Source: Monocercomonoides exilis
Lineage: Eukaryota > Preaxostyla > Oxymonadida > Polymastigidae
NCBI GenBank assembly: GCA_001643675.2
Contig: LSRY02000076.1
Location: 1 to 64,000, forward strand
DNA: 64,000 nucleotides
Direction: 5' to 3'
A program made the translations under genes and the position numbers. Below the pieces are notes generated by a model. That model was not told the DNA's origin. It did no database searches and was given only the letters and a program-made list of their open reading frames with translations. Positions within the stretch are counted from its first letter, which is position 1; every line of letters begins with the position of its first letter. This document shows, in pieces, positions 22,635 to 35,160 of this stretch.

Positions 22635-23581
22635 TCAAAACTCGAAAATTTTTGTGCCTGAAACCTTTTTGGGGCCAGTCGGTTTCTTAATTTTGTCTAG
22701 TCTGAGCACTTTCATACTTAATGCTGAAGCATGGAATATCATCTGCAATAAAAAGTTTAATCAAAATAAACGTGAAAATCAAATTGCGATAAAAAAATAT
22801 TAAATGCAAAGATAATGTTTTCAAAATAATTAATACAATAGAAAGAAAGAAAGAAAATAATAAATAAAATGAAAATAAAATTATTTCAATATGATACGAG
22901 CAAGTCAAACAGATTTGGTAACTGGCAAACAAAGTAGTCTTCAATTACAACAATTTGTATTTTTCATACCTGAAATTGCACACATTTTGGTAGCTTTGTA
23001 AAAACAACGGCTTGCTTTTTCCGATCAACAAAAAATGTTGCAGTTTTCTTCTTTGTATTAACTTCGCAAGCGATTTGTGAACCTTTTGATCTCCAGGGAT
23101 TAAAACAAGGCAATGAAGAATAAAAACGTTCTTGATCATTTATAACCATTCCTTCTGTATTTACTCCTTTCCATTTCCCTTGGCCAAAAGGACCATATTC
23201 CCCGATTGGCCCAGAAGAAAGAAAAGCAGAAGACGATGCCAAACAGAAAGGAGGTGCAAATGGGTTTACCGCTTGATGACTCGTCGATTTACTTTTTGAC
23301 TTCTTTGGCTTCAGCGAAGAATCACGCTTCTTAATGGCATTTTTCATGTCGCTCTCGCGCACTTGTAGTATGGCAAAACCGTGGTATGATGGATTAACAT
23401 CTTCCACACTCATGTCAATGCGCCAAATGCCTTTGTTGAATGGATTGCCCAAACAAACAGGATCAGGTAATTGTCTATTCACACGAATAAGGCGCTCCTT
23501 CTGCAACAACTGAATATCTGTATCAAACGACGAATTATACCCCATTGTCTCTTCAGGGAGAAAATGAAGTGGACCTCTCAT
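22635..23581 (-). CDS. SPRY-domain protein
   Basis: Two exons: 22970-23581 (first ATG; the frame is open slightly further) and 22635-22742, with a gtatga...ttgcag intron at 22743-22969. Read in order, the SPRY-like core shows GIWRIDMSVEDVNPSYHGFA, a lysine-rich loop, GKWKGVNTEGMVI, then SQIACEVNTKKKTATFFVDR and LPKCVQFQ, continuing MIFHASALSMKVL in exon 2. This is the usual order of SPRY strands, although the loop is longer than usual. SPRY domains bind protein partners; the partner here is unknown. An AG lies just before the first ATG (ttgttag), so this exon could instead be spliced to the gene upstream at 23675-24777, giving one protein with a disordered acidic half followed by SPRY. Confidence 0.6.
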
Positions 23582-23674
23582 TTCTAACAAATAAACAACG
23601 AAAAATGAAATATTTCAAAATTAATAAATAAATAAATAAAAACACATAATTTGTAAAAAAATTCAGAGGATCTT

Positions 23675-24777
23675 TTATTTAAATAAAGAATTCAAACTTC
23701 CCTTCACTGGCTTTTTGTTTTCTTTGTATCCTTCTTTTCCTTTTCCTCCCTCTGACGAAGACGATGACGAATCAGAGCCGCTTTCATCGTTGCCGCTTTC
23801 GTCAGAATCACTTTCATCTTCAGACGCCTCTGAGTCATCTGATTCCTCATCGCTGTCAGAGTCGCTGTCAGAATCGCTGTTGCTCTTGCTTTTCTTTTCA
23901 TGCTTTCTCTCTTTCTTTTTCCCTTTCTTATCTCCTTCTTTTTGCCATTTCTCTCCGTCTTCAATCAGCCTGGCTGGCGTTCCGATAAAAGGGCTCGATT
24001 CATTAGAGGGATTAAATGGAGGCATCAACAAAGGAACCCCAAACGAAGAAGACTGAAATCCAGGTGCAGGAAATCCTGGTGGAGCCATGCTTGGCACAGA
24101 AAGCGAAGGCTCGTCAGAAACTGGCAAAGCTAAAGAGATTCCAGACGAAAAAGGACCAGCTGTGGAAAGTCCAGTTGGCAACATTGGCCCAGGCCCTTGC
24201 ATCGCACTTCCAAACGAAGGCGGGAACTTCGAAGGGCCACCAAAAGTCCCCGAACTCTCCGTTGGTGGTAATGAAGACATGAATTGCTTTGGAGCAGCCT
24301 TGTCAGCGCTTGAAGAGCTTGCTGTTTTCGAAGAAAATGCTGATGGAACAGAAAATTTCCCATTTGCTTGACACGAAGTTCTTGCCTTCCCAAAAGCAAA
24401 AGCTGCCCCACCTTTTTTCTTTGGCAAACCGCTCGAAGCTAAAACAACAACAACAACAAAGCAATAAAAGATTTTGACATTTTTTTTTGAAATTGTTATT
24501 GAAAACTTGATAACAAACTGTGTGCAGCGATAACTTCTTCAGCGATTGTGGATGCATCTCCTTCGCTCATTCCATATTCTTCCTTCAGAATACCCTCTAT
24601 TTCTTCTCTCATCGTTCCACGCACAATTCCACAGAGAAGATGAGCCGTTTCTTTCATTAAGTCAAACAGCTCATCTTTCTTTTCTTCGCTTGCTCCTCTT
24701 GCATGCACGCCTAATTCACTTAATGTTTCATCCCTCGATAACTTACGATTTCTCCCCAAACTTAAATTGCTCATCAT
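23675..24777 (-). CDS. Pro/Ser-rich protein with acidic Ser-Asp tail
   Basis: Two exons, 24519-24777 and 23675-24438, are joined by a gtttgt...tttag intron (24439-24518), giving about 340 residues. Residues 1-86 are helical and charged (LSRDETLSELGVHARGASEE, then MREEIEGILKEEYGMSEGDA). Residues 90-240 are rich in Pro, Gly, Ser and Phe (PFSSGISLALPVSDEPSLS). The C-terminus has a basic patch and then SD/SE repeats (SDSDSDSDSDEESDDSEASE). No family was recognised. The composition suggests a disordered nuclear protein (inference). The exon ends in TAA, but a gtttga donor 25 nt earlier could splice into the SPRY exon about 100 nt downstream. Confidence 0.55.
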
Positions 24778-26018
24778 TTTTTCTTTTCTTTTTTTTTTTT
24801 TGAAAAGATCATAACCTTATTATTATTTTTTCTCACTCAATTTTCTCAAAAAAACAAATATTTCTGTTTCATGAAAGAGTGACTGTTTAAATACATTTAA
24901 AAACAATATGAAAGATTGAGACGAAGTTGATTATCGAATTGATTCTTTGATTTTTCTCCTGAAATTATGATGAGAAATATCATCAAACAACAAAAGGGAA
25001 GCTCGGAAAATTTCTCTTCTTCAAACTTATGCATCTTTTTTTAACTGAAACGAATCATTGAATCATTCACTTTCGCTCAACCCTCCCAATCTCTCATATA
25101 AAGAGCTAAGTGTGCATCGCAGTCCACACCATTCGCTTTCGTATTCTTCATTTCGTAATGAACTTCTTTCACTTCCTTTTTTCTGTCTCATTCCATATTT
25201 CCTCAAAAAATACACTTCACAGGAGCCTCAAACTGGGTACTTCGTGATTTCTTGTTTTCTGCAATTGTCTCATTCATCTTTCCAACTTTCAATTTCTTTC
25301 TCAATAATTTCCCACGTTACCTCATTTCTCAAAATGGATTTATTTTCCTTCAGCAAAACTATCTTATTAATTGTTGTTTCGTTCAACTAAACTTTTAAAA
25401 ACAGTTCAAAAATATCGTAAATAGTTATTCAGATTTACAGAACAAGTAATGAAGCCAGAGTTGATACATTATTTCATTGATAAAAGTCGCTTTCTCTGAT
25501 GAAGTTCCACAAATCCAATTTTTTTTCTCATTCCATCCATTTTCAAAGTTGTCAGTTGCTGATTCGCCAATCATTTTTACCAACATTCTTTTAACCTCAC
25601 AATGCAACAACTTCAAATTCTTCTGAAAAAAGTGAGATTCAAAATTTCTCTTCAAGTTCATCAAGTTTCGTTCAAAGCATTGTTTTGCCAATAAAAATCA
25701 CAGATTAAATGCACGACAGATGTTTTTTTTTTCATTGAAGGATGCTGTGGAATTCAGTTATTCACGAAGAATAAACTCCAAGAAAGCCGAAAAACTCTGA
25801 CTCACAAAATTCACAGAATTATAAATTTTGGAGAATATGTTTGCTTTTCCTTCCCAAAAGTTATCTCAAATGTTTTCAAATCATTGTAACAAAAGTTCTT
25901 GTTTCCGTGAAAAAGCTCATCTACTGTTTTATTGCGAAGCATTTCTTTATAATTCGTGTAAATAATTATTTTATTAAAGGATGAATGAAGTGAAAATAAA
26001 ATAAAAAAAAAAAATAAA

Positions 26019-26060
<42 letters not shown>

Positions 26061-26243
26061 TGATTCACAACAAACAAAATATTCATCCATATTTCCAATA
26101 TAATAATTAACGTTTTTCAATGAAAAAAAATATCACAAAAACAAAAAGAGTATTATTGTTCCTATTATAATCAAATATGTGTTGCTTTTCAACTTCCAAT
26201 GGAAATGAAAAGATCAATGAAAATGAAAAATTAATCTTTTTTG
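24778..26243. other. Gap with poly-A tract, no gene
   Basis: The sequence is AT-rich. One plus-strand frame (25058-25390) and a minus-strand frame (25425-25691) show no domain. An A-rich tract occupies about 25999-26056 and ends in an unbroken run of more than 25 A. Confidence 0.4.
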
Positions 26244-27262
26244 ATGAACATTTTAAAAATTGTTGTTTTTTCATTGTACACTTTACGATGGATGTCAACG
26301 GACAATTATGACCTTTCTAATATATTTGTATCAGCTCGTAAGGCAAGAGTCAGTAAACTTCATTCACCTTTAACACTTCAGCCGAGACAAACTACTGAAC
26401 TTGATATTTCTCAACGAGGACTTGTTGAATCATTACATTTATCAGCTAAATCTGTTTTAGATAATTGTCAAACTATTCAAAGTTTCCCGCCAAAGTCAAC
26501 GAACGTTCCACTTTTGGTTTTTGTCACTCCATGGAATAAAGAGGGATACGCGACAGCAGTCAGAAATAAAGGAAAAATAGATATCATTGTGCCTGTATGG
26601 TATAACTTAAGGTTTGACTCCACACTGCACATGTATTTTTAGAATGTTGAAAATTTAAAATTTTGTATTTAGATTTGGTTCAAATCTTAAACTGACTGGA
26701 GAGAAAAATGTGGACAAGAATTTTATTAATCAAGTGAAGGCCGATGACGATCCATTCGGAAGAACTCCGCCAAAGATAGTTCCACGAATTTATTTTGAAG
26801 GATGGACTCGGAGAGATTTTTTAGAATTTCTTGGCTCGAGCTCAATGATAAATCAATTAGCAAACATGCTTATTGAAGAATGTCAGTATGCCTCAATTGA
26901 TAACTTATCAGTACATTTCTTTCTTTCTTTTTTTGATGCATTTATGTCGCTTTGTTGTTTCAAATAATAATGCTAAAATGATTATTATCAATGATTGCAA
27001 AGAAAATTCGGATTTAGCGGGATATTTCTTGACTACGGATCTCTGGCTTATGAATCTTGGGATCCACAACAGCAGGAAGAGGCCGTCATGACTATTATTC
27101 GCCTAAAGGAGTTTTATCGAAAATTAAGTCCACCAATTCATTTAAGTGGATTTATGCTTTATGCATCAGTGGCGGTTTGTTAACCGCAAAGCCAAACATT
27201 CGAAAATTAATGAAATATTAAATCTTTCATTTTTTCATAACCAATTTCTTTCTTTCTTTCTT

Positions 27263-27295
<33 letters not shown>

Positions 27296-27387
27296 ATTCT
27301 TCTTCTTCTTCTTCTTTTTATTTTTACATAATCTGCATCTTTCATTTTTTAGAAATATTTTAAATGCATTAAAATCTATTTTTCAAT

Positions 27388-27418
<31 letters not shown>

Positions 27419-28412
27419 TTTTATTGTTCCTTTTAATTGATGAACAACTTCAGCCAAATAGCGTCTTTGGGCAGCGACTTCCCATGATGCACTCGATGAC
27501 GATGCAGCGGGCAATGACAATGCAGATTGAAGGAGATGTTTCTGACATTCGTTTCCATCAAGATGATGAGGAAAATGAAAGGCTACAGGAGAAGATGAGG
27601 AAGGAGCTGGAAGAAGTCAGCTTCGAAAATGACGAGAAAAAGAAAAAGCACGGAAGCAAGAAGGTGAAAGGGAAAATTCTCGAGCCTCAGCTTGTTGATG
27701 GCGTTGTTATATCAACACTCAACTATTCACAAAGCCAGTTTGATGAAAATTCTTTGATTTTCAAGCATTGCTGAATTTTCATATAATCACTTAAATTCAT
27801 TTATTATTTGCATTTTTTTGGTATTTTTCAATATTTTTTTAAAGGAGTCTTGAGCCAAATGCTCCGTTGGATTGGCAGATGGCCAACTTCTATTCATTTC
27901 GCTATCTTCCCGCGGAAAACGATATCCAGACAATTGGATTGGGACAAGTTCGTATGCCCCATTCAGAGGAGACGTTTCTTTGCATCCCCTTTTATGGATT
28001 TGAGTATGTTGGAGGCAAGCTGGTTGGGGCAGTCACGAACACGAGGTACATTGATGTGCTGAGGAACTACAAGACACAGTTTATGTGGGATGAGGGGTCG
28101 AAGGAGCATATTGTGAAATTCTCAGACGAACAAGGAAAAGACCACACGATAATGTATCCATCGATAATGGTTTGTGAAATATCTTACGATGCAATTGTTT
28201 ATTATTATTATTTCTTTTTTCTTTAATTATTTGCTTTTATTTTTTAACAAATATAAATCCTAAATCTAATGGATTGACTTTGGGTGAATGAAAAATACCT
28301 TCGCTCCTTTCAGTCGATCAGAAGGAGAGCAGAGGAAATGGCGAAGTTCGGAGCAGGAATTGGCGTTTGGGAGCTGGGAACTGGATTGGACTATTTCATG
28401 GATGCTTTGTGA
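26244..28412 (+). CDS. CHID1: CHID1-like GH18 chitinase-domain protein
   Basis: Six exons: 26244-26611, 26673-26885, 27003-27174, 27454-27737, 27845-28169, 28314-28412. All phases agree and give about 486 residues. The protein starts with a short hydrophobic signal-like segment (MNILKIVVFSLYTL). Family landmarks in order are VFVTPWNKEGY; IDIIVPVWYNL; FGSNLKLTGEKNVDKNF; IVPRIYFEGWTRRDF; LVDGVVISTLNYS; EPNAPLDWQMANFY; IGLGQVR; FLCIPFYGFEYVGGKLVGA; and the closing GVWELGTGLDYFMDAL. These match CHID1 (SI-CLP), a lysosomal/secreted GH18 relative lacking the classical catalytic DxxDxDxE. It is longer than animal CHID1 (about 390) mainly because exon 4 adds a charged insert (EENERLQEKMRKELEEVS) before VDGVV. 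Intron 3 holds CTTT and TTTA microsatellites. Confidence 0.85.
27247..27424 (+). repeat. CTTT and TTTA microsatellites in CHID1 intron 3
   Basis: Runs of tttc/ctttcttt units (about 27247-27296), ttc units (27298-27316) and a ttta run (about 27385-27424) lie in the third intron of the CHID1-like gene. They form its polypyrimidine-rich body. Confidence 0.85.
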
Positions 28413-28943
28413 TTTCTGTTTCATGATAAGCATTTTTTTTTAATGTTTTGTATTTAAAAATTTATGTTTCGTTTGATACAATAATTGCGTTTAAACAAAT
28501 GTGTGAAGAGTTTTTATCGATAACGTGTGACTGGCTTGGTAATGGAGCGAATTTGAAGAGATGATAATTCATTTCAGATGAGAGGAAGAGGATGCTTCCA
28601 TTCCATTGAAACAATTATGAGCAGAAAGGATTGAATGATTTATTTATTTATCTGATAAGCTAAATTGAAAATTTCGCTTATTTACAAAAGCATGGTACAG
28701 ATGAAAATGGAATTTGAAATTTCAATTTAAAAATTCATTCAGTTAGTTCGAATAAAACAAAACTTTATTTGCTTTCTAAAATTCTTTTTGAATATTTTCC
28801 AATTTTGTAAAAAAGAATCCTTTTTATGGTTTGAGTTTGCGTAAATAACAAATAGTTTAAGAATCAGATGATATTATTCTTTCCGAATTGGGTTTGAAAA
28901 AAGTGGAATTGAATTATCTTTAACAATTGTGAGAACGATGAAT

Positions 28944-28982
<39 letters not shown>

Positions 28983-29067
28983 GATAAAAGAAGAACAAGT
29001 GTTTTGCTAAAATCTTATGAAGTGGAAAGATGAAAAAACGAGATAAATAAAAAAAGTCAATGACTCT
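28413..29067. other. Intergenic gap with poly-T
   Basis: This is the space between two convergent genes. It contains an unbroken T run at about 28946-28980 and otherwise no supportable feature. Confidence 0.5.
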
Positions 29068-30480
29068 TCAATAAACAAAATAATCATCAATGAATGGAAC
29101 CAAATAATAGAAAAAGTGTTGCCTTATAATCTTGCAGCAGCTGAATCCTATGATAAAATCTTCATATCCTCCTTCTTCCATCTTTTCAAGCACTTTTCTT
29201 TTCAACTCTTTTCTTTTCGCTGTATCGCTTTCCATTTTACTTTCGCTATTCAACCTTTCGCAAAGTCTTTTGAAAAAATCCAAATAATTCGAAGTTTGTT
29301 CATCGATCACATGCAATTGTGTAACCTCCTCTAAAACAGAACCAACAGCTTCACTTTCCAACAAATCATCAATTTTCAAAGCTCTGTTTGTTGCAAAACT
29401 TCTCAACAAACAAATGAACTGATAGCTAATTCCTCTGCAATTATCCTTCGCTGCTCGATATATCTGAACAATGCTATTAAATAGCCCAACATATTCTTCA
29501 TTCCACAATTGACAACATGAAAAATAAATCTCAAGTGTTTTGATCCATCTTCTGATTATCAGCACTTCATTCGCTTCTTCTTTGTCCATTTCCTCTTCTT
29601 TCTTCTTCCAATCCATATTTCTTGTCTGCTCTTCCAGTTCTCTTGTTGCTTCTCTTGCAAAATGCAGTTCATTCGAAATCACTTTTTCCAAGCTTTTGTC
29701 AAAATATAATCTGCATATCAAAAACTCCCAAGCAGACTGATAAGCAAGTCGCATCAAGTTGCGATGCTCCTGATGATACTTGATGATTTCTTTGATCTCG
29801 TTCAGATACAGTTCTTTGCCCAATTCCTTATCAAAAACAAGAAAAATATCAAGAATTTCAAAAATAAAATAGAAATATTCACACATAATGTTCAACATTG
29901 CTCAATGCAAGCAAAGACATTTCCACATCTTTTTGTGCTTCTTTGCTTTCATCTTTATTCAACGCAACTTTCAGAAGGCAAGGCACGCAAATTGATAAAA
30001 ATTTTGAAGAAAACCAGCCGCTTAGCAAAAGATGACATTCACAAAGATCTGCCAGTAACTTTTCGTTCTTTTCCTCTTTTTTCTTAAGATCTTCCTCAAC
30101 GATCATCTTTTCCAACACTATGTACAACGAAGATCTTTCAAAATCAAAAATCAAAATTCCTTTCAATGCTTTGTAACATCCAACGCTCTTCAGTAACACG
30201 AGTGAGCTTTCCATAGAAAGTTTCCTTTCTTCAATCATTTCGTACATTTTATCATACAGTTCTGTCTTGAAAACTGATTCAAATTCTTTCTTATTCATTC
30301 CATCAACTATTTCATTCATTTTTCCGATTTTCTTTCTCTGCTCATCTTCATTGCAATCTTCCAATCCAGAAAACAATTCTGTAAATAAATAAAGAATAAA
30401 TTAAATCACAATAATCATGAATTCAAATTCAGCAATGAGCACAAACCATTAAACCTTTTGATTCTACTCGTTGTCTGCAT
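29068..30480 (-). CDS. YHQEHRN-motif family protein, copy 1
   Basis: Three exons: 30447-30480, 29885-30378 and 29068-29826, with introns of 68 and 58 nt (gtttgt, gtgtga donors), giving about 428 residues. The start is ATG in MQTTSRIKRFNE, spliced to LFSGLEDCNEDEQRKK. The protein is all-helical in appearance, with LLKSVGCYKALKGIL, ICVPCLLKVALNKD and VEMSLLALSN. Exon 3 opens with the family signature EIIKYHQEHRNLMRLAYQSAW and then has Glu/Lys-rich helices with scattered Cys. It is a clear paralogue of the gene at 58.0-59.5 kb, with the same exon pattern. I believe this is a large oxymonad-specific family of unknown function, possibly ARM-like helical repeats. No catalytic motif is seen. Confidence 0.75.
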
Positions 30481-33180
30481 TTTTGAAAATATACTGCGAA
30501 CAGAAAACAACGATAATTCGTCATTTGATTTGAATTCAGATATCATTGGAAAGAAGAAATCGGTGCAAAATATTAACTCAAAATAATTATGAAAATATAA
30601 GTTGTTATACCATTCTGCGTTGTTAGTGATATTTGGCAAGTCGTTTCAAACAAACAAAGAAAGAAAAAACGATAAATCTTTTTTCGTGTTTGCAGTAATG
30701 GATATTCAGATCATCAGATTTGAAAGAATAAAAATATTCCTTGCTAAAAAATGAGAGATGGAGAACAAATATTTTCTGCGGAATGAGCGATATTATTTTG
30801 AGAGGTTGCACGAGACAGCAACGCGAGGCATCCGCGATGGAATTGGGCAAGATTATTTTATGAAAAGCATCATTGAAGGAGATTCATTTTCCAAAATAAT
30901 AAATGAAAAGTTTGATGTTTACATTTTTTTATTATTCTTGTTCATTTTTAAAGATGTTTCCATCAGTGGCCTTCTCAGAGTGCAAGAATCTGATAAATTA
31001 TATAAATGGCCATTCCTTTGTTTTTCTGAGCAGAGCATCAGAAGAGGCTGGATGACAAGAGATAACTATCAGATGGGAATTGCATATTTTTTTGTTTTCA
31101 TTTGGAACAGTGGCAGAAAACAAATATGATTTCAAAGCATTAGGATGAGAGGAAAAAAAAAGAAGAATGTCAACATTTGGACAGCACTTGGAAAGAAAAA
31201 ATGCTGATATATTATTAGATGAGGAAAGTGGATGACAACATAGAAAGCAGGATATTAATGTTTGAATAAAGGATTATGGAGAAAGGAGCACAGGGAAACA
31301 ATGGAAAAGGAGAATGGCAGCATCAGTGATTGGACAATCTTCTGCTTTTGCAATAGGGAGGGTGTATGTGTTCTTTTGAGGAATTTTTATAATCAATGCA
31401 AAACTAATTATTTTTATGTATTTTTTAAATCATTTTTCTATTTCATCCAACAGCATTTTTTATGTTGAGCGTCATTTTCAGGAACAATCCATTTCAAGTA
31501 GAATTTTTGAAGAAAACACATTTTCTTCTCCTTCTCCTTCGATCTCTTCATTTACGAGATTTTTTTAAAATTTGGCTGATGGAAAGAACACCTTCGTATG
31601 TGAGAATTTGATGTTTGAATAGCCTTAAAATAATCATATTTCAACATGGAATGGATCTGCCTTCTATTGTTGCTGCTTATTATGAAATTCGAATCCATCC
31701 AATGTTTCTTCATTTCCTTCAGATGGGTCTTGCCCGTCTTTGCCACTCAGCTCGTACAAAGAGCACCCTCAAACTCGTTTTCTTTCCATTTCTCATTCTT
31801 CTTCTTCCTCCTCTCCTCTTCCTTCTTCTTCTTCTTCTCCTCTTTCATCATAATCATCATCTTCCTCATCTTCAGCTTCAACATATTATTCTTCATTGTT
31901 GTCATTTTATTATTTTTTGCCAATATCTTCATTAGATTCCAATTCCATCGTATTTTTTGCACAGATAATTCAGCGTCATTTTCAATTTTTTGAAGAGAAA
32001 GAAGAGGCAGCCACACAAAAACAGGCAATTTACATGCAGATGTCCATCTTCATTGGTTTCTATCTTTCTATCTGTTACAAGTTTAGTGATTAGGATTGTC
32101 TGTTCATTATCCGTTCAACTTGTTAAAATTGATATTATTTGTTGTTTAATGGACAATAACGTATTAAGCCTTCCTGATCTTGTGAAAATATCATTTGATA
32201 ATTCATAGATTTCTTTATCACCTCATTTATACTTCTTTTTTTGCTTCTTCAACTTCTTTTTCATCTTTTTCGTCTTCGTCTTCGTCTTCAACTTCTTCTT
32301 CTTTGATATTTCTTCTCACGCTGTGTTGTATCGAGGCATCAACCTTCTGATGCATTCATTCATACCAATCGGCAGAGCCACCAATTTGAACCGAATGTTT
32401 TTTTATTCACATTTCTTCCTCTCGGTGTCCATTCACCAAATACGCCTTCATTTCATTTTTCATTCACTATTCTGATGATGAAAAAAAAGCCATCTGGACG
32501 AATTCATTTCATTTCATTCAAATCGTATTCTTCTTCATCGACTTCTTCGATAATCTTCAAAAATCATGTTGATTTTTCATTTCATTCAACTCCTCTCGAA
32601 TTTAGTGCCAGGCACCGTCTTTCATTTCCATTCAGAAAGATAAAAGGAATATTTATTCTCAGATGGAACATCAGCTGAAATTATGTGAAAATGGAGTGAT
32701 TCTGATTTTATCCGAGAAAAGAGGTGCAGCAAACGTACAATCAACAGAAAACCGATTCAGACTTTTTCATTTGGAAACTGAAGCATGTGCCGAAAACAGA
32801 AAGAACACTGAAGCAATGCTTTCAAGGAATAAATGATCGAAGTGATGGCCTTCTTCAGATAACTCAACAGGTCACAGAAGATGAAATGAGGAGAATAACA
32901 GAATTCATTGAAAATTCATATTTGAAGGGAATTTCTTCGAAGCAGGAGTATCTGCACAACAGACAAGTTGAAAGGGAAAAATTGAATAAATGGAAAATTT
33001 TGAAAAAGCTTGATATGAATGAAGAAATTCCTTTTATAAGAAAGGAAAACGGATTATTCCTGAAGCAATGAGTTTTATTTTCTTTCGATGAAAATGAGAA
33101 ATTTGATGAAGAAATTTCGAAGAAATATTTTTATCTGGACTGATTTAAGGCTCTATGATAAACTGGAGATGATATATGCT
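30481..33180. other. Gap with short unassigned frames
   Basis: Plus-strand frames at 30758-31129 (RYYFERLHETATRGIRDGIG), 31615-31935 (MDLPSIVAAYYEIRIHPMFL) and 32724-33071 (GLLQITQQVTEDEMRRITEF) look protein-like. They lack recognised domains, starts or splice partners and are separated by stops and microsatellites (ttc runs near 31800-31850 and 32270-32300). They may be remnants of one or more decayed genes. Confidence 0.3.
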
Positions 33181-34578
33181 TCAGTTGAAAAAGCTATGAA
33201 AGTTCATGAATTTTTCTGACATGGAAAATGGAAGAAATTCTGATGAAATCAGAAAAAATTCGTCATTTCCAGTTATTTTTGTATCAACTGCGCCGAAAGT
33301 GAGTGTATGAGTGGGAACAAATGTTGATGTGAGGAGGGTGAGAGAGGCGTCTTGGAGGAGGGAAATGAAGCCGTTGAGGGCATACTCGATGGTGGCACAT
33401 GGGGTCTGTTGGGGTCTGCCACAGGCATCAGAATCAGTTCCGCTGTTAGAAACGATTTTGTTCTGGGCGATGAGTGGGAGCCAGCCATTGTACGCATCGC
33501 TATCAGCTGTATTGCTGTTCCAGACTCTTTTTGTTGGAGTTGTTGATCCACAATTCTCGAATGGAAATTGGGTGATACTACTTCCACTGAAGAACACATC
33601 GTTTCCTCTGCCATTTGTTGCGGAATTACCATCGAAGAAGCAGAATGTGATGAATTTTGCTTCACTCATCCAAGTGAAGGTGTTCGTGCAACACAACGCA
33701 GCACCACCATAGGAAGTTGGATTTTCAACTTTATTGTTTATGAATTGGCAATCGTTGACTAAGAATTGATTTGGCTTTGTTCCTGGAGGGTAATGAAATG
33801 TTAGAGAACCCGCAGAATCGTTACCAGAATTTGAGATGCACTTGCATTTGGTGAACAGGAATTGGCAAGATGAAGTCATATCATTGAGCCAAAAGTACCA
33901 TCCAGTTCCACACCAATCTGTTATTGAGCAACTTTCCACTCTGTTATCTGAGAATGTCCAAACAGAATTAGGTTGATTGCAATACAAATAAGCAGCTCCT
34001 GCATGAGCAACTGAACAGCTTGTGAAATTGGATTTTGCGATATCATCTTTTAACAAATAATTACAATTTAACGCTCCTCCATGATTTGTTGTTGAGCATT
34101 TGTTGAAAGAACAAGATATGATTGTGAGATTGGCATTTGCGCGGTTAGCATAAAGCGCTCCTCCATCACTTGATCCACCAGTTGAATCATTCCATTCGCA
34201 CCATTCAAATTTATGGCTGTTAGCATCAAAGGAATCCAGTCTTCCAGGTTTCACTCTTTGAGATTCTGTTCCAACATGCACAACAGCAGCATTTGATGAA
34301 GATCGTGTTTGGCTGAGAAAAGAGTTGTTGAAGGCAGAGAGAGAAGTGAATGGGTTGTTGAGGTTGGGGAGAATGGCAACATCGATGGGGTTGTGAATGA
34401 ATTGGACGAGAGAAAATACAGCAGAAGTGATGGAGATTAGATGGGAAATAAGAAGAAGAAAGGAATACACGTTAATAATCAAGCGTGCTTCATTAAATGC
34501 ACTTTTGCATTTATTTTTGCATTGGTAAATGAAATAGTTCAGAGCATTTATCTTTTTCTCATAACTTTTCTCATCCAA
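33181..34578 (-). CDS. Beta-helix surface protein, single exon, truncated
   Basis: This is a 465-residue open frame. Residues 1-60 carry a hydrophobic segment (IINVYSFLLLISHLISITSA) that could be a signal anchor. Then come RSSSNAAVVHVGTESQRVKP and short parallel-strand repeats of the type LTIISCSFNKCSTTNHGGAL, IAKSNFTSCSVAHAGAAY and QFLFTKCKCISNSGNDSAGS. The hallmark SDACGRPQQTPCATIEYAL is followed by FISLLQDASLTLL. The last residues (after TKITGNDEFF) diverge from the paralogue at 19.7-21.7 kb, which continues with about 200 more residues of repeats. The gene looks truncated by a break near 33250. Right-handed beta-helix fold and surface location are inferred from repeat spacing and family. 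No C-terminal membrane segment is present. Confidence 0.7.
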   Translation of the reverse strand: MDEKSYEKKINALNYFIYQCKNKCKSAFNEARLIINVYSFLLLISHLISITSAVFSLVQFIHNPIDVAILPNLNNPFTSLSAFNNSFLSQTRSSSNAAVVHVGTESQRVKPGRLDSFDANSHKFEWCEWNDSTGGSSDGGALYANRANANLTIISCSFNKCSTTNHGGALNCNYLLKDDIAKSNFTSCSVAHAGAAYLYCNQPNSVWTFSDNRVESCSITDWCGTGWYFWLNDMTSSCQFLFTKCKCISNSGNDSAGSLTFHYPPGTKPNQFLVNDCQFINNKVENPTSYGGAALCCTNTFTWMSEAKFITFCFFDGNSATNGRGNDVFFSGSSITQFPFENCGSTTPTKRVWNSNTADSDAYNGWLPLIAQNKIVSNSGTDSDACGRPQQTPCATIEYALNGFISLLQDASLTLLTSTFVPTHTLTFGAVDTKITGNDEFFLISSEFLPFSMSEKFMNFHSFFN

Positions 34579-35160
34579 ATAAAAATCTAATCACCTATGT
34601 TATTTTCAATAAAACATAAAAATATTTACGAAACAAACATTCAACTCAAAAATTTGAAAAAAATTTTTTTCTTATAAGTTCGATTTGATGTTATTTTGTT
34701 ACGATTCCATTTAAATACAAAAAGAACAAAACTCTGGAAAAAACTACACTTTAAACACTCAAAAAAGCAACATCAAAAGCTTCAATTTGAAATATTGAAA
34801 GAAGAAGAAGAAAACCAGGTTTAAAGGATGAATTTCTGCGTTTCTTAGAATAAACCAGCTTCATTTGAAATAAATCCACTTTATTTGAATAAAACGGGTT
34901 TATTTGAATTGAAGAAGTTTATTCAAATTTCATCAAATGATCAGATAAATGAAAGAAAATGAATCACAGAATATCTGAATTAAACGAAACATATGTTAAA
35001 AAAAGAAGTTAAACTAATCTCGAATATTATTTCCAAATGATCATTTGGAACTGAAATACTCAAAACAAAAACACAAAAATGAATTTGAATTTAACAAAAT
35101 CAAAAAAGTTTTAACTAATTTCAAAGTTCTTTAAAATAAAGAACAAATGAAGAGTGCCCT
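34579..35160. other. AT-rich intergenic gap
   Basis: This gap holds short A/T-rich repeats, including several tttgaa(t/a)aaa-like units around 34850-34930. No gene is seen. Confidence 0.45.

Noticed and set aside
27247-27424. CRISPR-like or satellite array
   Set aside because: The repeats are 3-4 nt microsatellites inside an intron. No spaced palindromic repeats occur anywhere in the window.
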